This document shows positions 1 through 6,874 of a stretch of 8,255 bases of DNA, piece by piece; the first letter of the stretch is position 1; the number at the start of each line of letters is the position of its first letter. The stretch lies in the NCBI GenBank assembly GCA_903866485.1, contig CAIPNT010000066.1, positions 1-8,255 on the forward strand, given 5' to 3'. The stretch comes from an uncultured Micrococcales bacterium. Lineage in GTDB: Bacteria > Actinomycetota > Actinomycetes > Actinomycetales > Microbacteriaceae. Made by a program: the position numbers and the translations under genes. The notes beneath the pieces were generated by a model. That model did no database searches. It was not told the DNA's origin and was given only the letters and a program-made list of their open reading frames with translations.

Positions 1-755
1 CGATCGAGCTCAATCTTGGTTTCACCCGGTCCACGCGAGCCCATTCCAACACCACCCGCTGCCTGACCACCGGCCTGACGCGACATAGACTCACCCCAAC
101 CACGCAGACGCGGCAACAGGTATTCGAGCTGCGCCAACTCAACCTGGGCCTTGCCCTCGCGAGACTTGGCGTGCTGGGCAAAAATATCAAGGATGACCGC
201 GGTGCGATCAACCACCTTAACCTTCACCACATCTTCTAGATTTCTGCGCTGACTTGGCGCCAGTTCGGTGTCTGCGATAACCGTGTCGGCCCCCGATGAG
301 ACCACCAGCGCGCGCAACTCCTCGGCCTTTCCCTTGCCAAGATATGTCGCAGGGTCAGGATAGCTGCGACGCTGCAGCAAACCATCTAGCACAGTTGAAC
401 CCGCGGTCTCGGCCAGCGCGGCTAACTCGCGCAACGAGTTTTCGGCGTCTTCGAGGGTGCTCTGACCCCAGATACCGATTAGCAAAACCTTCTCAAGGCG
501 AAGCTGGCGATACTCAACATCTGTGATGTCTTGCAGTTCGGTTGACAGACCGTTAACCCTGCGCAAGGCCGTGCGATCTTGAAGGTCAAACTGGTCGCCA
601 TCTGAGCTCGAATAACCGTGCGTGTCTTCGGCGCCAAGCGCCACCGCTCGCTCGCCACGACGCAGAATGCGGTCGATTACCTCATCACCGCGCGAGGCGA
701 ATGCGGCCTTGGCCTCAAGGTCTTCGGCATCGTCATCAAACGGGTTGTTGCTCAT
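1..755 (-). CDS. hflX: Ribosome-associated GTPase HflX, N-terminal part (truncated by window edge)
   Basis: HflX is a cytoplasmic GTPase that binds the 50S subunit and, in studied bacteria, splits or rescues stalled 70S ribosomes under stress. I read 251 codons from the ATG at 755 down to the window edge with no stop. The start MSNNPFDDDAEDLEA leads into an acidic, poorly conserved region of about 55 residues. A typical actinobacterial stretch follows (DLQDRTALRRVNGLSTELQD, residues 57-76), then the HflX N-terminal domain (VLLIGIWG near 90-97, TYLGKGKAEELR near 137-148, DRTAVILDIFAQHA near 183-196). The last part is the hallmark glycine-rich linker (RQAGGQAAGGVGMGSRGPGETKIE, about 226-249). 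The G domain lies beyond the window. The gene diverges from the methyltransferase gene. There is no Shine-Dalgarno site before the ATG, but a -10-like hexamer sits seven bases upstream, which suggests a leaderless mRNA. The family assignment is firm. Confidence 0.95.
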   Translation of the reverse strand, partial: MSNNPFDDDAEDLEAKAAFASRGDEVIDRILRRGERAVALGAEDTHGYSSSDGDQFDLQDRTALRRVNGLSTELQDITDVEYRQLRLEKVLLIGIWGQSTLEDAENSLRELAALAETAGSTVLDGLLQRRSYPDPATYLGKGKAEELRALVVSSGADTVIADTELAPSQRRNLEDVVKVKVVDRTAVILDIFAQHAKSREGKAQVELAQLEYLLPRLRGWGESMSRQAGGQAAGGVGMGSRGPGETKIELD

Positions 756-768
756 CCAACTAACACTA
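755..768 (-). promoter_or_regulatory. Candidate leaderless promoter of hflX (-10 TAGTGT)
   Basis: On the minus strand the hexamer TAGTGT (plus strand ACACTA, 763-768) fits the actinobacterial -10 consensus TANNNT. It ends seven bases before the hflX ATG, so the expected transcription start falls on or next to the A of the start codon. No Shine-Dalgarno sequence is present. No good -35 is seen: the place where it would lie is the -10 hexamer of the divergent gene. Leaderless mRNAs are common in actinobacteria. The call rests on spacing and consensus only. Confidence 0.5.
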
Positions 769-784
769 GTTTGCAGTTGTGTAA

Positions 785-798
785 TAGTGTTTCGAATA
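785..798 (+). promoter_or_regulatory. Candidate leaderless promoter of the methyltransferase gene (-10 TAGTGT)
   Basis: TAGTGT at 785-790 fits TANNNT and ends seven bases before the ATG at 798, the same geometry as the hflX promoter on the other strand. The 5' flank of the ATG (TTTCGAAT) has no Shine-Dalgarno match, so a leaderless transcript is the simplest reading. The two hexamers form an inverted repeat (AACACTA 762-768, TAGTGTT 785-791; 16-base spacer), so each -10 occupies the -35 zone of the other. Confidence 0.5.
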
Positions 799-1415
799 TG
801 TCCTCTGATCACTACTTTTCGGAGACCCCAGACAGCCATTACAAGCCAAAAGAAATTCAAGTGCTCATCGACGGCAAAACCGTTGTTGTAACCACCGCCG
901 GAGGCATTTTTAGCCCGGATCACATTGATCAGGGAACCGGTGTGCTTTTGAACCACCTCGACGAGGTTCCACCAAGCGGAAACATTCTTGACATTGGTTG
1001 CGGCTGGGGCCCGATTGCCCTCTCGCTGGCGTCACGCGCGCCTCAGGCGACCATTTGGGCTATCGATGTAAACCAGCGCTCACTCGACCTAACGGCGGCC
1101 AATGCTAAGCGCCTGGGGCTGAGCAACATCAAGACAGCGAAACCGGATGAAGTGCCGGCCGATATTTCATTCAGCGCCATCTGGTCTAATCCGCCCATCC
1201 GAGTTGGCAAGGATGTGTTGCACGAAATCTTGCTTACCTGGCTGCCACGCCTGAGCGTTGACGCAGAGAGCTACCTGGTGGTTCAAAAGAACCTCGGCGC
1301 AGACTCACTAAGCCGCTGGATGGAGACCGCTCTCGGCGAAGACTTTTCGGTGATCCGAGTCGAGACAGCAAAAGGCTTTAGAGTGCTGCGCGTGAAGAAC
1401 CGCGCGGGCCAGTAA
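798..1415 (+). CDS. Class I SAM-dependent methyltransferase, RsmC/YbxB type
   Basis: This is a 205-residue single-domain protein of the MTS (methyltransferase small) family, to which RsmC, RlmG and Bacillus YbxB belong. RsmC-type members methylate guanines of rRNA; for short YbxB-like proteins the substrate is uncertain, so I give no gene symbol. Visible marks are the YbxB-like N-terminus SDHYFSETP (3-11), a [17 protein letters not shown] segment (35-51), SAM-binding motif [16 protein letters not shown] (64-78), the acidic end of strand 2 (AIDVNQRS, 88-95), the catalytic-type NPPIRVGK (131-138), and [14 protein letters not shown] (161-174). I chose the ATG at 798 because homology begins there and a -10-like hexamer precedes it. 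An in-frame ATG at 618 would run antisense through hflX. The gene is the only plus-strand one here. It diverges from hflX and its last 38 bases overlap the end of dapF tail to tail. Confidence 0.88.
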   Translation: MSSDHYFSETPDSHYKPKEIQVLIDGKTVVVTTAGGIFSPDHIDQGTGVLLNHLDEVPPSGNILDIGCGWGPIALSLASRAPQATIWAIDVNQRSLDLTAANAKRLGLSNIKTAKPDEVPADISFSAIWSNPPIRVGKDVLHEILLTWLPRLSVDAESYLVVQKNLGADSLSRWMETALGEDFSVIRVETAKGFRVLRVKNRAGQ

Positions 1416-2298
1416 GCGCATCTAGGTCGATCGAGCCGTCATAAACCAGCTCGGCGGCACCGCTCAAGCCAACGTGCTCGCCATCTTCGGCAGCAAACAT
1501 GCGAACCCCAAGAACTCCCCCCGGAACGGTGACCTTCCACTGGTTTGGTGCACCCAGGCCAGCCCAGTGACGGGTGGCCAGCGCCGCGGCGACGATGCCG
1601 GTGCCACAAGACAGAGTTTCACCCGAACCGCGCTCAAATACGCGCATGGTAATTGAACCGACTCCGTTGACCACCATCGGGTCGGCCGGCACCACAAACT
1701 CGACATTTGCCCCGGCCTCGGGGGCTGGAATAATCAGTGGCTCTTCGGTTAGGTCAAGGGCGGCAAGTTCGCGCCCTTCGGCGAGCGCAACCACCACGTG
1801 CGGGTTGCCAACGTTGATTGCCTGACCAGGTCGAGGCACCTCAAGGTTGTGCGCCTTCACTAAGACATCACCCGAATCGAGCTTCCAGCGGCCGATGTCG
1901 ACCACGAAGCCAGCGAGGTTTCGCTGCAAATCTTTTACGCCAGCGCGAGTGCCAATCGAAAGCGTTTCAGACTCACCAAGGTCAACCAACCCCTTTTCGG
2001 TCAGATACCGGGCGAAAACTCGGGTGCCGTTGCCGCACATTTCTGCCGTGCTGCCATCCGCGTTGTAATAATCCATGAACCAGGTGGCCTCTGACTCTTC
2101 GGCCAAGATGGCGGCGCCCTCGGTGATATTCTCAGACCTCACTACTCGGATGAGCCCATCGGCACCCACGCCAAAGTGCCGGTCACAAATCAGGGCAATC
2201 TGGTCGGGTGCCAGTGGCGCAACCCCCTCGGCGTCGAGGTAGAGCACGAAGTCATTGCCGGTGCCGTGACCCTTGGTGAAAGAAAGCAAACTAGCCAT
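1378..2298 (-). CDS. dapF: Diaminopimelate epimerase DapF
   Basis: DapF is a cytoplasmic, PLP-independent epimerase that converts LL- to meso-diaminopimelate, the last intermediate before lysine and, where used, the peptidoglycan cross-linking residue. The 306-residue product has the family pattern: [16 protein letters not shown] at the start (7-22), the first catalytic-cysteine motif [15 protein letters not shown] (79-93, Cys88), NVGNPHVVV (162-170), and the second-cysteine motif [13 protein letters not shown] (222-234, Cys231). Both catalytic cysteines are present, so the enzyme should be active. It starts 9 bases after the miaA stop with only a weak Shine-Dalgarno match, so it probably belongs to the miaB-miaA transcript. 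The last dozen residues (about [12 protein letters not shown]) run past the conserved fold and are encoded in the region that overlaps the convergent methyltransferase gene. Confidence 0.97.
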   Translation of the reverse strand: MASLLSFTKGHGTGNDFVLYLDAEGVAPLAPDQIALICDRHFGVGADGLIRVVRSENITEGAAILAEESEATWFMDYYNADGSTAEMCGNGTRVFARYLTEKGLVDLGESETLSIGTRAGVKDLQRNLAGFVVDIGRWKLDSGDVLVKAHNLEVPRPGQAINVGNPHVVVALAEGRELAALDLTEEPLIIPAPEAGANVEFVVPADPMVVNGVGSITMRVFERGSGETLSCGTGIVAAALATRHWAGLGAPNQWKVTVPGGVLGVRMFAAEDGEHVGLSGAAELVYDGSIDLDALTGPRGSSRAAL

Positions 2299-2307
2299 GC
2301 AACCAGC

Positions 2308-3237
2308 CTAGAGGCTTAGCCATTGGTCCACTAGAACCAGAGCCTTCGAGACATAGTCGGCGTCTTGATAGTCAAGCCATTTGATTCTTTGGTCGCGACG
2401 AAACCACGACATTTGTCTGCGAGCATACTTTTGGGTCAGCCGAACAGTGTCTGCGATTGCCTCAGCCTCGGTCATCAAACCATCTATTTGCTTGAGCGCC
2501 TGGGCATAACCGATTGCCGCCGATGATGTCTTGCCCACGCGAATGCCAAGTGGATCAAGGGCGCGAACCTCGTCAAGGATGCCCTGATGCCACATCAGCT
2601 GAACCCTGGCCTGCAACCTGCGCTTGAGGTCTTCGCGGTCGCCATTCACACCAATTTCTAGCACCGGCTGCCAGTCTTCAGGCACCTCAGGGAGAGCGGC
2701 GGCAAATGGTTCACCGGTAAGGGTCACTATTTCGAGCGCTCGAACACTGCGACGCCCGTTTTCTGGGATGATGCGGCTTGCAGCAACAGCATCTAGGGCC
2801 TTGAGTCGGCGGTGCAGTTCATGCGGACCGTGGTCGATAAGGTCTTGCTCGAGTTGGGCGCGCAGCTGCTCGTCACGAGCCGGAAATTCAAAGCGGTTGA
2901 GCACCGCGGCAACATAAAGCATCGAGCCACCCACCAAAATCGGCGTGACACCCCTGCCCTGCAAATCGAGGATAAGCGGCCTAGCCAGCTGCTGAAACTC
3001 GGCTGCGGTCGACTCATCAGTGATCTCAAGAAAGTCGAACAGGTGGTGTTGAATGCCGCCGCGCTCAGCCTCAGAAAGTTTGGCGGTGCCAATGTTCATG
3101 CCTCGATAAAACTGCATCGAGTCGGCATTGATGATTTCGGCGGGTTGACCTTTGGCAATCAGGTGCTTAGCGATCGAGATAGCCAACGCCGATTTGCCGG
3201 CACCGGTTGGCCCGACGACAGCGATCAGCTTGGTCAT
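2308..3237 (-). CDS. miaA: tRNA dimethylallyltransferase MiaA
   Basis: MiaA transfers a dimethylallyl group from DMAPP to N6 of A37 in tRNAs that read codons starting with U, giving i6A; MiaB then thiomethylates this base. The product has 309 residues, the usual length. Visible motifs are the P-loop GPTGAGKS (9-16), NADSMQFYRGMNIGTAK (37-53, with the conserved Asp and Gln), the HHLFD segment (64-68), GGSMLYVAA (103-111; many homologues have GGTGLY), RRSVRALEI in the middle, and the C-terminal QMSWFRRDQRIKWLD. The ATG at 3237 is preferred over upstream in-frame starts because [16 protein letters not shown] is the canonical N-terminus and the start overlaps the miaB stop (TAATG). No Shine-Dalgarno site is seen, so translation is probably coupled to miaB. 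Confidence 0.97.
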   Translation of the reverse strand: MTKLIAVVGPTGAGKSALAISIAKHLIAKGQPAEIINADSMQFYRGMNIGTAKLSEAERGGIQHHLFDFLEITDESTAAEFQQLARPLILDLQGRGVTPILVGGSMLYVAAVLNRFEFPARDEQLRAQLEQDLIDHGPHELHRRLKALDAVAASRIIPENGRRSVRALEIVTLTGEPFAAALPEVPEDWQPVLEIGVNGDREDLKRRLQARVQLMWHQGILDEVRALDPLGIRVGKTSSAAIGYAQALKQIDGLMTEAEAIADTVRLTQKYARRQMSWFRRDQRIKWLDYQDADYVSKALVLVDQWLSL

Positions 3238-4730
3238 TAGTGGTTGTGAGGCGCGGCGTGGGGCTTGCCTAGAGTCGGCAGGCCGAGTGACACGCCAGCC
3301 TTGCCCGAAGCAGTCGGGGTGGCAGGAACGCCGCAGCTCGCCGCCTCGGCACGATCCCAAGCGTCGCCCGCGATAGTTCGACGCATCGAATAACCGGTGT
3401 CAGCGATGAGGTGATATGGGCCAGCTTCGGTGATGGTTGCGGTCACCAAGTCACCCGGGCGAGGAGCCTCGGCGCCAACCGGAACTTCGAAGTGCACGAG
3501 ACGGTTGTCACGGCCGCGACCACTCATTCGCAGAGTGGCTTCGTCTTTGCGCCCGCCATTCGAAACTAAGACCTCTACCGCCTTGCCAATAAGGGCCTGG
3601 TTCTCTTCAAGAGAGATGCGGTTGACAAGTTCGAGCAAGCGCTCGTAACGCTCTTGAACCACTGCCTTGGGCAACTGGTCGGGCAGCGTCGCAGCCGGAG
3701 TGCCCGGGCGCTTGCTGTATTGGAAGGTGTAGGTGGCACCAAAACGCGATTGCTCGACTACCCTCATGGTTTCTAAGAAGTCTTCGTCGGTTTCGCCGGG
3801 GAAACCCACGATCAGGTCGGTCGTGATGGTCGCATCTGGGATGGCTGCGCGCACGCGGTCAAGGATTCCGAGGAACTTGTCACTTCGATAACTGCGGCGC
3901 ATCTCCTTGAGAATGCGGTCGCTGCCCGACTGCAGCGGCATATGCAGGGTCGGCATTACGTTTGCGGTTTCGGCCATAGCCTCGATGACGTCATCGGTGA
4001 ATGCGGCTGGGTGAGGACTGGTGAAACGAACGCGCTCGAGACCTTCGATTTCACCGCAGGCTCGAAGCAACTTGGCGAAGGCACCCTTATCGCCAAACTC
4101 GACACCATAGGTGTTGACGTTCTGACCGAGCAGTGTGATCTCAATGACACCCTCGGCAACGAGCGCCTTGATCTCGGCCAGGATTTCGCCCGGGCGACGG
4201 TCTTTCTCTTTGCCACGAAGACTTGGGACGATGCAGAAGGTGCAGGTGTTGTTGCAACCAACCGAGATTGAAACCCAAGCCGCATAGGTTGAGTCACGTT
4301 TGGTTGGCAAGTCTGATGGGAAGGTCTCCAGAGATTCGAGTATCTCGACCTGAGCCTCGTTGTTGTGGCGGGCACGTTCAAGCAGCGCCGGCAAAGAACC
4401 GATGTTGTGGGTTCCGAAGACCACGTCAACCCATGGAGCCTTCTTGATGATTGTGTCTCGGTCTTTTTGCGCGAGACAGCCGCCGACGGCGATCTGCAGG
4501 CCCGGGTTGACCTCTTTGTGCTCCCAAAGCTGACCGAGGTTGCCGTAAAGCTTGTTGTCGGCGTTTTCACGAACCGCACAGGTGTTGAAAACGACTACGT
4601 CGGCCAAGCCCTCTTCAACTGGTATGTAGCCGGCGCCTTCGAGTAGGCCAGAAAGACGTTCAGAGTCGTGAACGTTCATTTGGCAACCGAAGGTGCGAAC
4701 TTCATAGCTGAGTGGGGTGGCTTTTGTCAT
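3237..4730 (-). CDS. miaB: tRNA-2-methylthio-N6-dimethylallyladenosine synthase MiaB
   Basis: MiaB is a radical-SAM methylthiotransferase that converts i6A37 to ms2i6A37 in tRNA, using two iron-sulfur clusters. The 497-residue product has the three-domain order of the family. The N-terminal UPF0004 domain has cluster cysteines Cys16 (FGCQMN), Cys51 (NTCAVR) and Cys85 (GGCLAQ). The radical-SAM core has the CxxxCxxC motif (Cys159, Cys163, Cys166) followed by [16 protein letters not shown]-terminal TRAM-type RNA-binding domain is recognisable around LVHFEVPVG and [16 protein letters not shown]. The final 40 or so residues are a low-complexity Ala/Pro/Gly tail ending HAAPHNH, outside the conserved fold. 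The gene lies 27 bases after recX and overlaps miaA by one base. All six cluster cysteines are present, so activity is expected. Confidence 0.97.
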   Translation of the reverse strand: MTKATPLSYEVRTFGCQMNVHDSERLSGLLEGAGYIPVEEGLADVVVFNTCAVRENADNKLYGNLGQLWEHKEVNPGLQIAVGGCLAQKDRDTIIKKAPWVDVVFGTHNIGSLPALLERARHNNEAQVEILESLETFPSDLPTKRDSTYAAWVSISVGCNNTCTFCIVPSLRGKEKDRRPGEILAEIKALVAEGVIEITLLGQNVNTYGVEFGDKGAFAKLLRACGEIEGLERVRFTSPHPAAFTDDVIEAMAETANVMPTLHMPLQSGSDRILKEMRRSYRSDKFLGILDRVRAAIPDATITTDLIVGFPGETDEDFLETMRVVEQSRFGATYTFQYSKRPGTPAATLPDQLPKAVVQERYERLLELVNRISLEENQALIGKAVEVLVSNGGRKDEATLRMSGRGRDNRLVHFEVPVGAEAPRPGDLVTATITEAGPYHLIADTGYSMRRTIAGDAWDRAEAASCGVPATPTASGKAGVSLGLPTLGKPHAAPHNH

Positions 4731-4739
4731 GACTAGTCG

Positions 4740-4745
4740 ATTTTA
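4740..4745 (-). promoter_or_regulatory. Possible internal -10 element upstream of miaB
   Basis: In the 27-base gap between recX and miaB the minus strand reads TAAAAT, which fits TANNNT, nine bases before the miaB ATG. No Shine-Dalgarno site and no recognisable -35 are present. It could drive a nearly leaderless miaB-miaA-dapF transcript independent of the damage-induced recA-recX operon. A short palindrome (GACTAGTC, 4731-4738) also lies here. The evidence is weak. Confidence 0.3.
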
Positions 4746-4757
4746 CGCCTAACGCGA

Positions 4758-5369
4758 CTAGTTGGCGTCGACCTGCGATTCGGCGAATCGAATCGCGGCG
4801 AAAACGATCGAGGATGGGTAGCCCTTGCGCCCGAGGTAACCCGCCAGCCGCCGCTCGCGGACCTCGCGGGTCAAGGTCGACATTTGGCGAATGCGGCGCG
4901 CGGCAAGCTCCTGAGCGGCCGCAAGGTCATCCTCTGAGGTGATTGTCTCAATGGCCTGCTCAACGAGTGGTGCTGGGACGCCTTTTTCGCTGAGCTCACG
5001 CTTGATGGCTGATTTAGATAGCCCCTTGAAGTTGCGGCGACTGTTCACGATAGTTTCGGCGTATGCCGCGTCGTCAATCAAACCAACCTCTGTGAAACGC
5101 TCAAGAACGCGTTCGGCAATCTCTGACGGGATCTCGCGCTTTTCTAGAATCTGGCGAAGCTGCTGAGTCGATTTGGCACTGCGTGCTAGCTGATGCAGCA
5201 AGACGTTGCGTGCCCGCTGCTCGAGGCGTTCTGGCGTTGGCGGAGCCTTTTCTCTGGCCGGCTTATTGCCCGGCGCGTCTGACTCGTTTGACTTCGAACC
5301 CCGTGAAGGCGAAAAGCCTGAGGTTCGCTTTCGTGAACCATCAGGCTTTGCGCGTTGTTGGAATGCCAT
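4758..5369 (-). CDS. recX: Regulatory protein RecX
   Basis: RecX binds RecA filaments and modulates, usually inhibits, their extension and recombinase activity. The 203-residue product starts with a basic, probably disordered tail of about 45 residues rich in Lys, Arg, Ser and Pro. The helical RecX fold follows: ERLEQRARNVLLHQLARSAKS (47-67), a central GLIDDAAYAETIVNSRR segment (96-112), KGLSKSAIKRELSEKGV (115-131), and the C-terminal RERRLAGYLGRKGYPSSIV (171-189). The ATG at 5369 lies two bases after the recA stop, with no Shine-Dalgarno site, so it is almost certainly co-transcribed and translationally coupled with recA. The N-terminal tail is common in actinobacterial RecX but its sequence is variable. 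Identification is firm from sequence and position. Confidence 0.95.
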   Translation of the reverse strand: MAFQQRAKPDGSRKRTSGFSPSRGSKSNESDAPGNKPAREKAPPTPERLEQRARNVLLHQLARSAKSTQQLRQILEKREIPSEIAERVLERFTEVGLIDDAAYAETIVNSRRNFKGLSKSAIKRELSEKGVPAPLVEQAIETITSEDDLAAAQELAARRIRQMSTLTREVRERRLAGYLGRKGYPSSIVFAAIRFAESQVDAN

Positions 5370-5371
5370 TT

Positions 5372-6451
5372 TTAGCCGGCGTTGGCTGCCTTGGCAACCT
5401 TTGCAGAAACCGCCGAGTCAACTTCTTCGGCCGGAAGGTCAGCTACGGCACGAGGAACGCCGATGCCAAGTTTGGTCTTGATCTTCTTTTCGATCTCGTT
5501 GGCGACTTCGGCGTTTTCGAGCAGGTACTTGCGGGCATTTTCTTTGCCCTGGCCCAGCTGCTCGCCGTCGTAGGTGTACCAGGCGCCAGATTTTTTAACG
5601 ATCTCTTGCTCTACACCAAAGTCGATGAGGCTTCCTTCGCGAGAAATTCCAACGCCGTAGATGATGTCGAACTCGGCCTGCTTAAACGGAGCCGCCATCT
5701 TGTTTTTGACAACCTTGACGCGAGTGCGGTTTCCGACGGCCTCGACACCGTCTTTTAGAGTCTCGATGCGGCGAATGTCTAGACGAACCGAAGCATAGAA
5801 CTTCAGCGCCTTACCGCCGGCGGTGGTCTCTGGGCTGCCAAAGAAGACACCAATCTTCTCGCGAAGCTGGTTGATAAAGATCATGGTGGTGCCGGTGTTG
5901 TTTAGCGCACCGGTCAACTTGCGCAGAGCCTGCGACATCAAGCGCGCCTGGAGACCCACGTGTGAGTCGCCCATCTCGCCTTCGATTTCAGCGCGAGGAA
6001 CAAGTGCAGCAACTGAGTCGATAACAATGATGTCGATAGAGCCCGAGCGAATCAGCATGTCAGCGATTTCGAGGGCCTGCTCACCGGGGTCTGGCTGGCT
6101 AACCAGAAGCGCGTCGGTGTCTACACCAAGCGCCTTGGCGTACTCAGGGTCAAGCGCGTGCTCGGCGTCGATGAATGCCGCGATGCCTCCGTTGCGCTGA
6201 GCGTTAGCAATCGCGTGAAGAGCAACAGTTGTTTTACCCGAAGACTCAGGACCGTAAACCTCGATGATGCGGCCGCGTGGCAAGCCGCCAATGCCTAGGG
6301 CAACGTCAAGGGCAATCGAACCAGTTGGGATGACCTCAACCGGTGCGCGCTCATCTGAACCGAGTCGCATAACTGAACCCTTGCCAAACTGGCGGTCAAT
6401 CTGGGCAAGTGCTGTGTCTAGAGCTTTTTCGCGGTCTGCTGGAGATGGCAT
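5372..6451 (-). CDS. recA: Recombinase RecA
   Basis: RecA forms ATP-dependent filaments on single-stranded DNA, drives strand exchange in recombinational repair, and stimulates LexA self-cleavage in the SOS response. The 359-residue product is canonical. Residues [20 protein letters not shown] open the N-terminal domain. Walker A is GPESSGKT (67-74), the catalytic glutamate is in FIDAEHALD (Glu97), and Walker B is [10 protein letters not shown] (141-150). Loop L1 includes [12 protein letters not shown] (155-166). Loop L2 spans [25 protein letters not shown] (193-217). The C-terminal domain ends in a variable, moderately acidic tail ([21 protein letters not shown]). No intein interrupts it, unlike the M. 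tuberculosis gene. It leads the recA-recX operon. Upstream lie a LexA box and a candidate LexA-independent damage promoter. Only a weak, purine-rich ribosome-binding site (AAGAAAG region) precedes the ATG. Confidence 0.99.
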   Translation of the reverse strand: MPSPADREKALDTALAQIDRQFGKGSVMRLGSDERAPVEVIPTGSIALDVALGIGGLPRGRIIEVYGPESSGKTTVALHAIANAQRNGGIAAFIDAEHALDPEYAKALGVDTDALLVSQPDPGEQALEIADMLIRSGSIDIIVIDSVAALVPRAEIEGEMGDSHVGLQARLMSQALRKLTGALNNTGTTMIFINQLREKIGVFFGSPETTAGGKALKFYASVRLDIRRIETLKDGVEAVGNRTRVKVVKNKMAAPFKQAEFDIIYGVGISREGSLIDFGVEQEIVKKSGAWYTYDGEQLGQGKENARKYLLENAEVANEIEKKIKTKLGIGVPRAVADLPAEEVDSAVSAKVAKAANAG

Positions 6452-6484
6452 TTGTTGTCTCGTCTTTCTTCGAATGTTGCTTTG

Positions 6485-6507
6485 ACACTATGCACCGGGT
6501 CGGACAT
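6485..6507 (-). promoter_or_regulatory. Candidate PafBC-type (RecA/LexA-independent) damage promoter of recA
   Basis: On the minus strand the element reads ATGTCCGAC (6507-6499), eight bases, then TAGTGT (6490-6485). The mycobacterial RecA-NDp/PafBC promoter motif is TTGTCRGTG-N8-TANNNT. Here the TGTC core and one G match (five of nine positions in the upstream half), and the spacing and -10 match exactly. The predicted transcript starts near 6478, giving a leader of about 26 bases. Assignment to PafBC is an inference because the upstream half is degenerate. The -10 itself is a good candidate in any case. Confidence 0.45.
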
Positions 6508-6562
6508 TTTGCCTTTTGACACCAAAGTTGTTGAAAACTACGTTCAAAACTCTGTTGTTATT

Positions 6563-6568
6563 AGGTTA
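6563..6568 (-). promoter_or_regulatory. Possible -10 of the LexA-controlled distal recA promoter
   Basis: The minus strand reads TAACCT here, which fits TANNNT. It lies seven bases downstream of the SOS box, so LexA bound at the box would cover the spacer and -35 region of such a promoter. No clear -35 hexamer is seen, and nearby AT-rich alternatives exist (TAATAA starting two bases further on), so the exact start is uncertain. Confidence 0.3.
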
Positions 6569-6575
6569 GCAACTT

Positions 6576-6591
6576 TCGAACAAGATTTCGA
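6576..6591 (-). promoter_or_regulatory. LexA-binding SOS box upstream of recA
   Basis: The minus strand reads TCGAAATCTTGTTCGA. The actinobacterial SOS-box consensus is TCGAAC-N4-GTTCGA; 11 of the 12 defined positions match, with one half-site (GTTCGA) perfect and one mismatch (A for C) in the other. It sits about 125 bases upstream of the recA ATG in the non-coding region between the DUF3046 gene and recA. recA being a LexA target is established in actinobacteria. Binding here is an inference from the match and position. Confidence 0.82.
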
Positions 6592-6625
6592 GAGTTAATT
6601 AGAACGGCGTGTCGAATCTTCGAAA

Positions 6626-6850
6626 CTATTTCTTTGACTTGGTCTTGTTTATGCCGTGCCAGCGCTCTTTGGGAACGCCGGTTTGCCGGCATATAGCCAG
6701 CCAGACATCTCTAGGGTCTGCACCTTCGTTGATTAGTTGCGAGCCGCTCTTGTCTGAATGCTCGGTTAGAGCCAAGTCTGAGGCAATTACCTCTGAATAA
6801 GCCTCTCCAAACTCATCAATCATGAGTTCGCGAAACTCACTCAAACGCAT
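6626..6850 (-). CDS. DUF3046 family protein of unknown function
   Basis: This is a 74-residue protein of the actinobacterial DUF3046 family (Rv2738c-like). Visible family traits are the start MRLSEFRELMIDEFGEAYSE (1-20), an SxxLALTE segment, and the signature GADPRDVWLAICRQTGVPKERWHG (43-66). The end is a basic tail, INKTKSKK. No signal peptide, membrane segment or catalytic motif is visible, and the function is not known. The gene lies 24 bases after clgR and precedes the recA regulatory region, the same place as in mycobacteria where the homologue neighbours recA. Little Shine-Dalgarno signal precedes the ATG, so it is probably expressed from the clgR transcript. There is no obvious terminator behind it, so some read-through into recA is possible. 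Confidence 0.88.
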   Translation of the reverse strand: MRLSEFRELMIDEFGEAYSEVIASDLALTEHSDKSGSQLINEGADPRDVWLAICRQTGVPKERWHGINKTKSKK

Positions 6851-6874
6851 AAATTGACCGAGCTGAGTTTGAGG

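Noticed and set aside
618..797. In-frame upstream extension of the methyltransferase from an ATG at 618
   Set aside because: It would be antisense to well-conserved hflX codons, and homology to YbxB/RsmC-type proteins starts at the ATG at 798.
3238..3360. Upstream extension of MiaA from 3360
   Set aside because: The extra 41 residues are read from the miaB 3' end in another frame; the canonical MiaA N-terminus begins at 3237 in a TAATG overlap.
3956..4579. Minus-strand open frame of 207 codons inside miaB
   Set aside because: It is a frame-shifted reading of miaB, Ser/Arg-rich and without recognisable motifs.
4731..4762. Repeated GACTAGT copies at 4731 and 4756 between recX and miaB
   Set aside because: Seven-base repeats are too short to distinguish from chance, and one copy lies over the recX stop codon.
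5183..5758. Long plus-strand open frame of 191 codons across the recX/recA junction
   Set aside because: It is the antisense shadow of recX and recA, with no family motifs or ribosome-binding site.
6531..6547. Second SOS-like site (TTGAA ... TTCAA) upstream of recA
   Set aside because: Only 8 of 12 consensus positions match in the correct register, so it is too weak to call a LexA box; it may be a chance short inverted repeat.
6612..6623. Near-palindrome TCGAATCTTCGA just behind the DUF3046 stop
   Set aside because: Two-base centre and no T-run, so it cannot be an intrinsic terminator, and the spacing does not fit a LexA box.
6824..6838. GAGTT-CGCGA-AACTC inverted repeat in the DUF3046 5' coding region
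   Set aside because: Five-base arms within codons, with no supporting context; likely chance.
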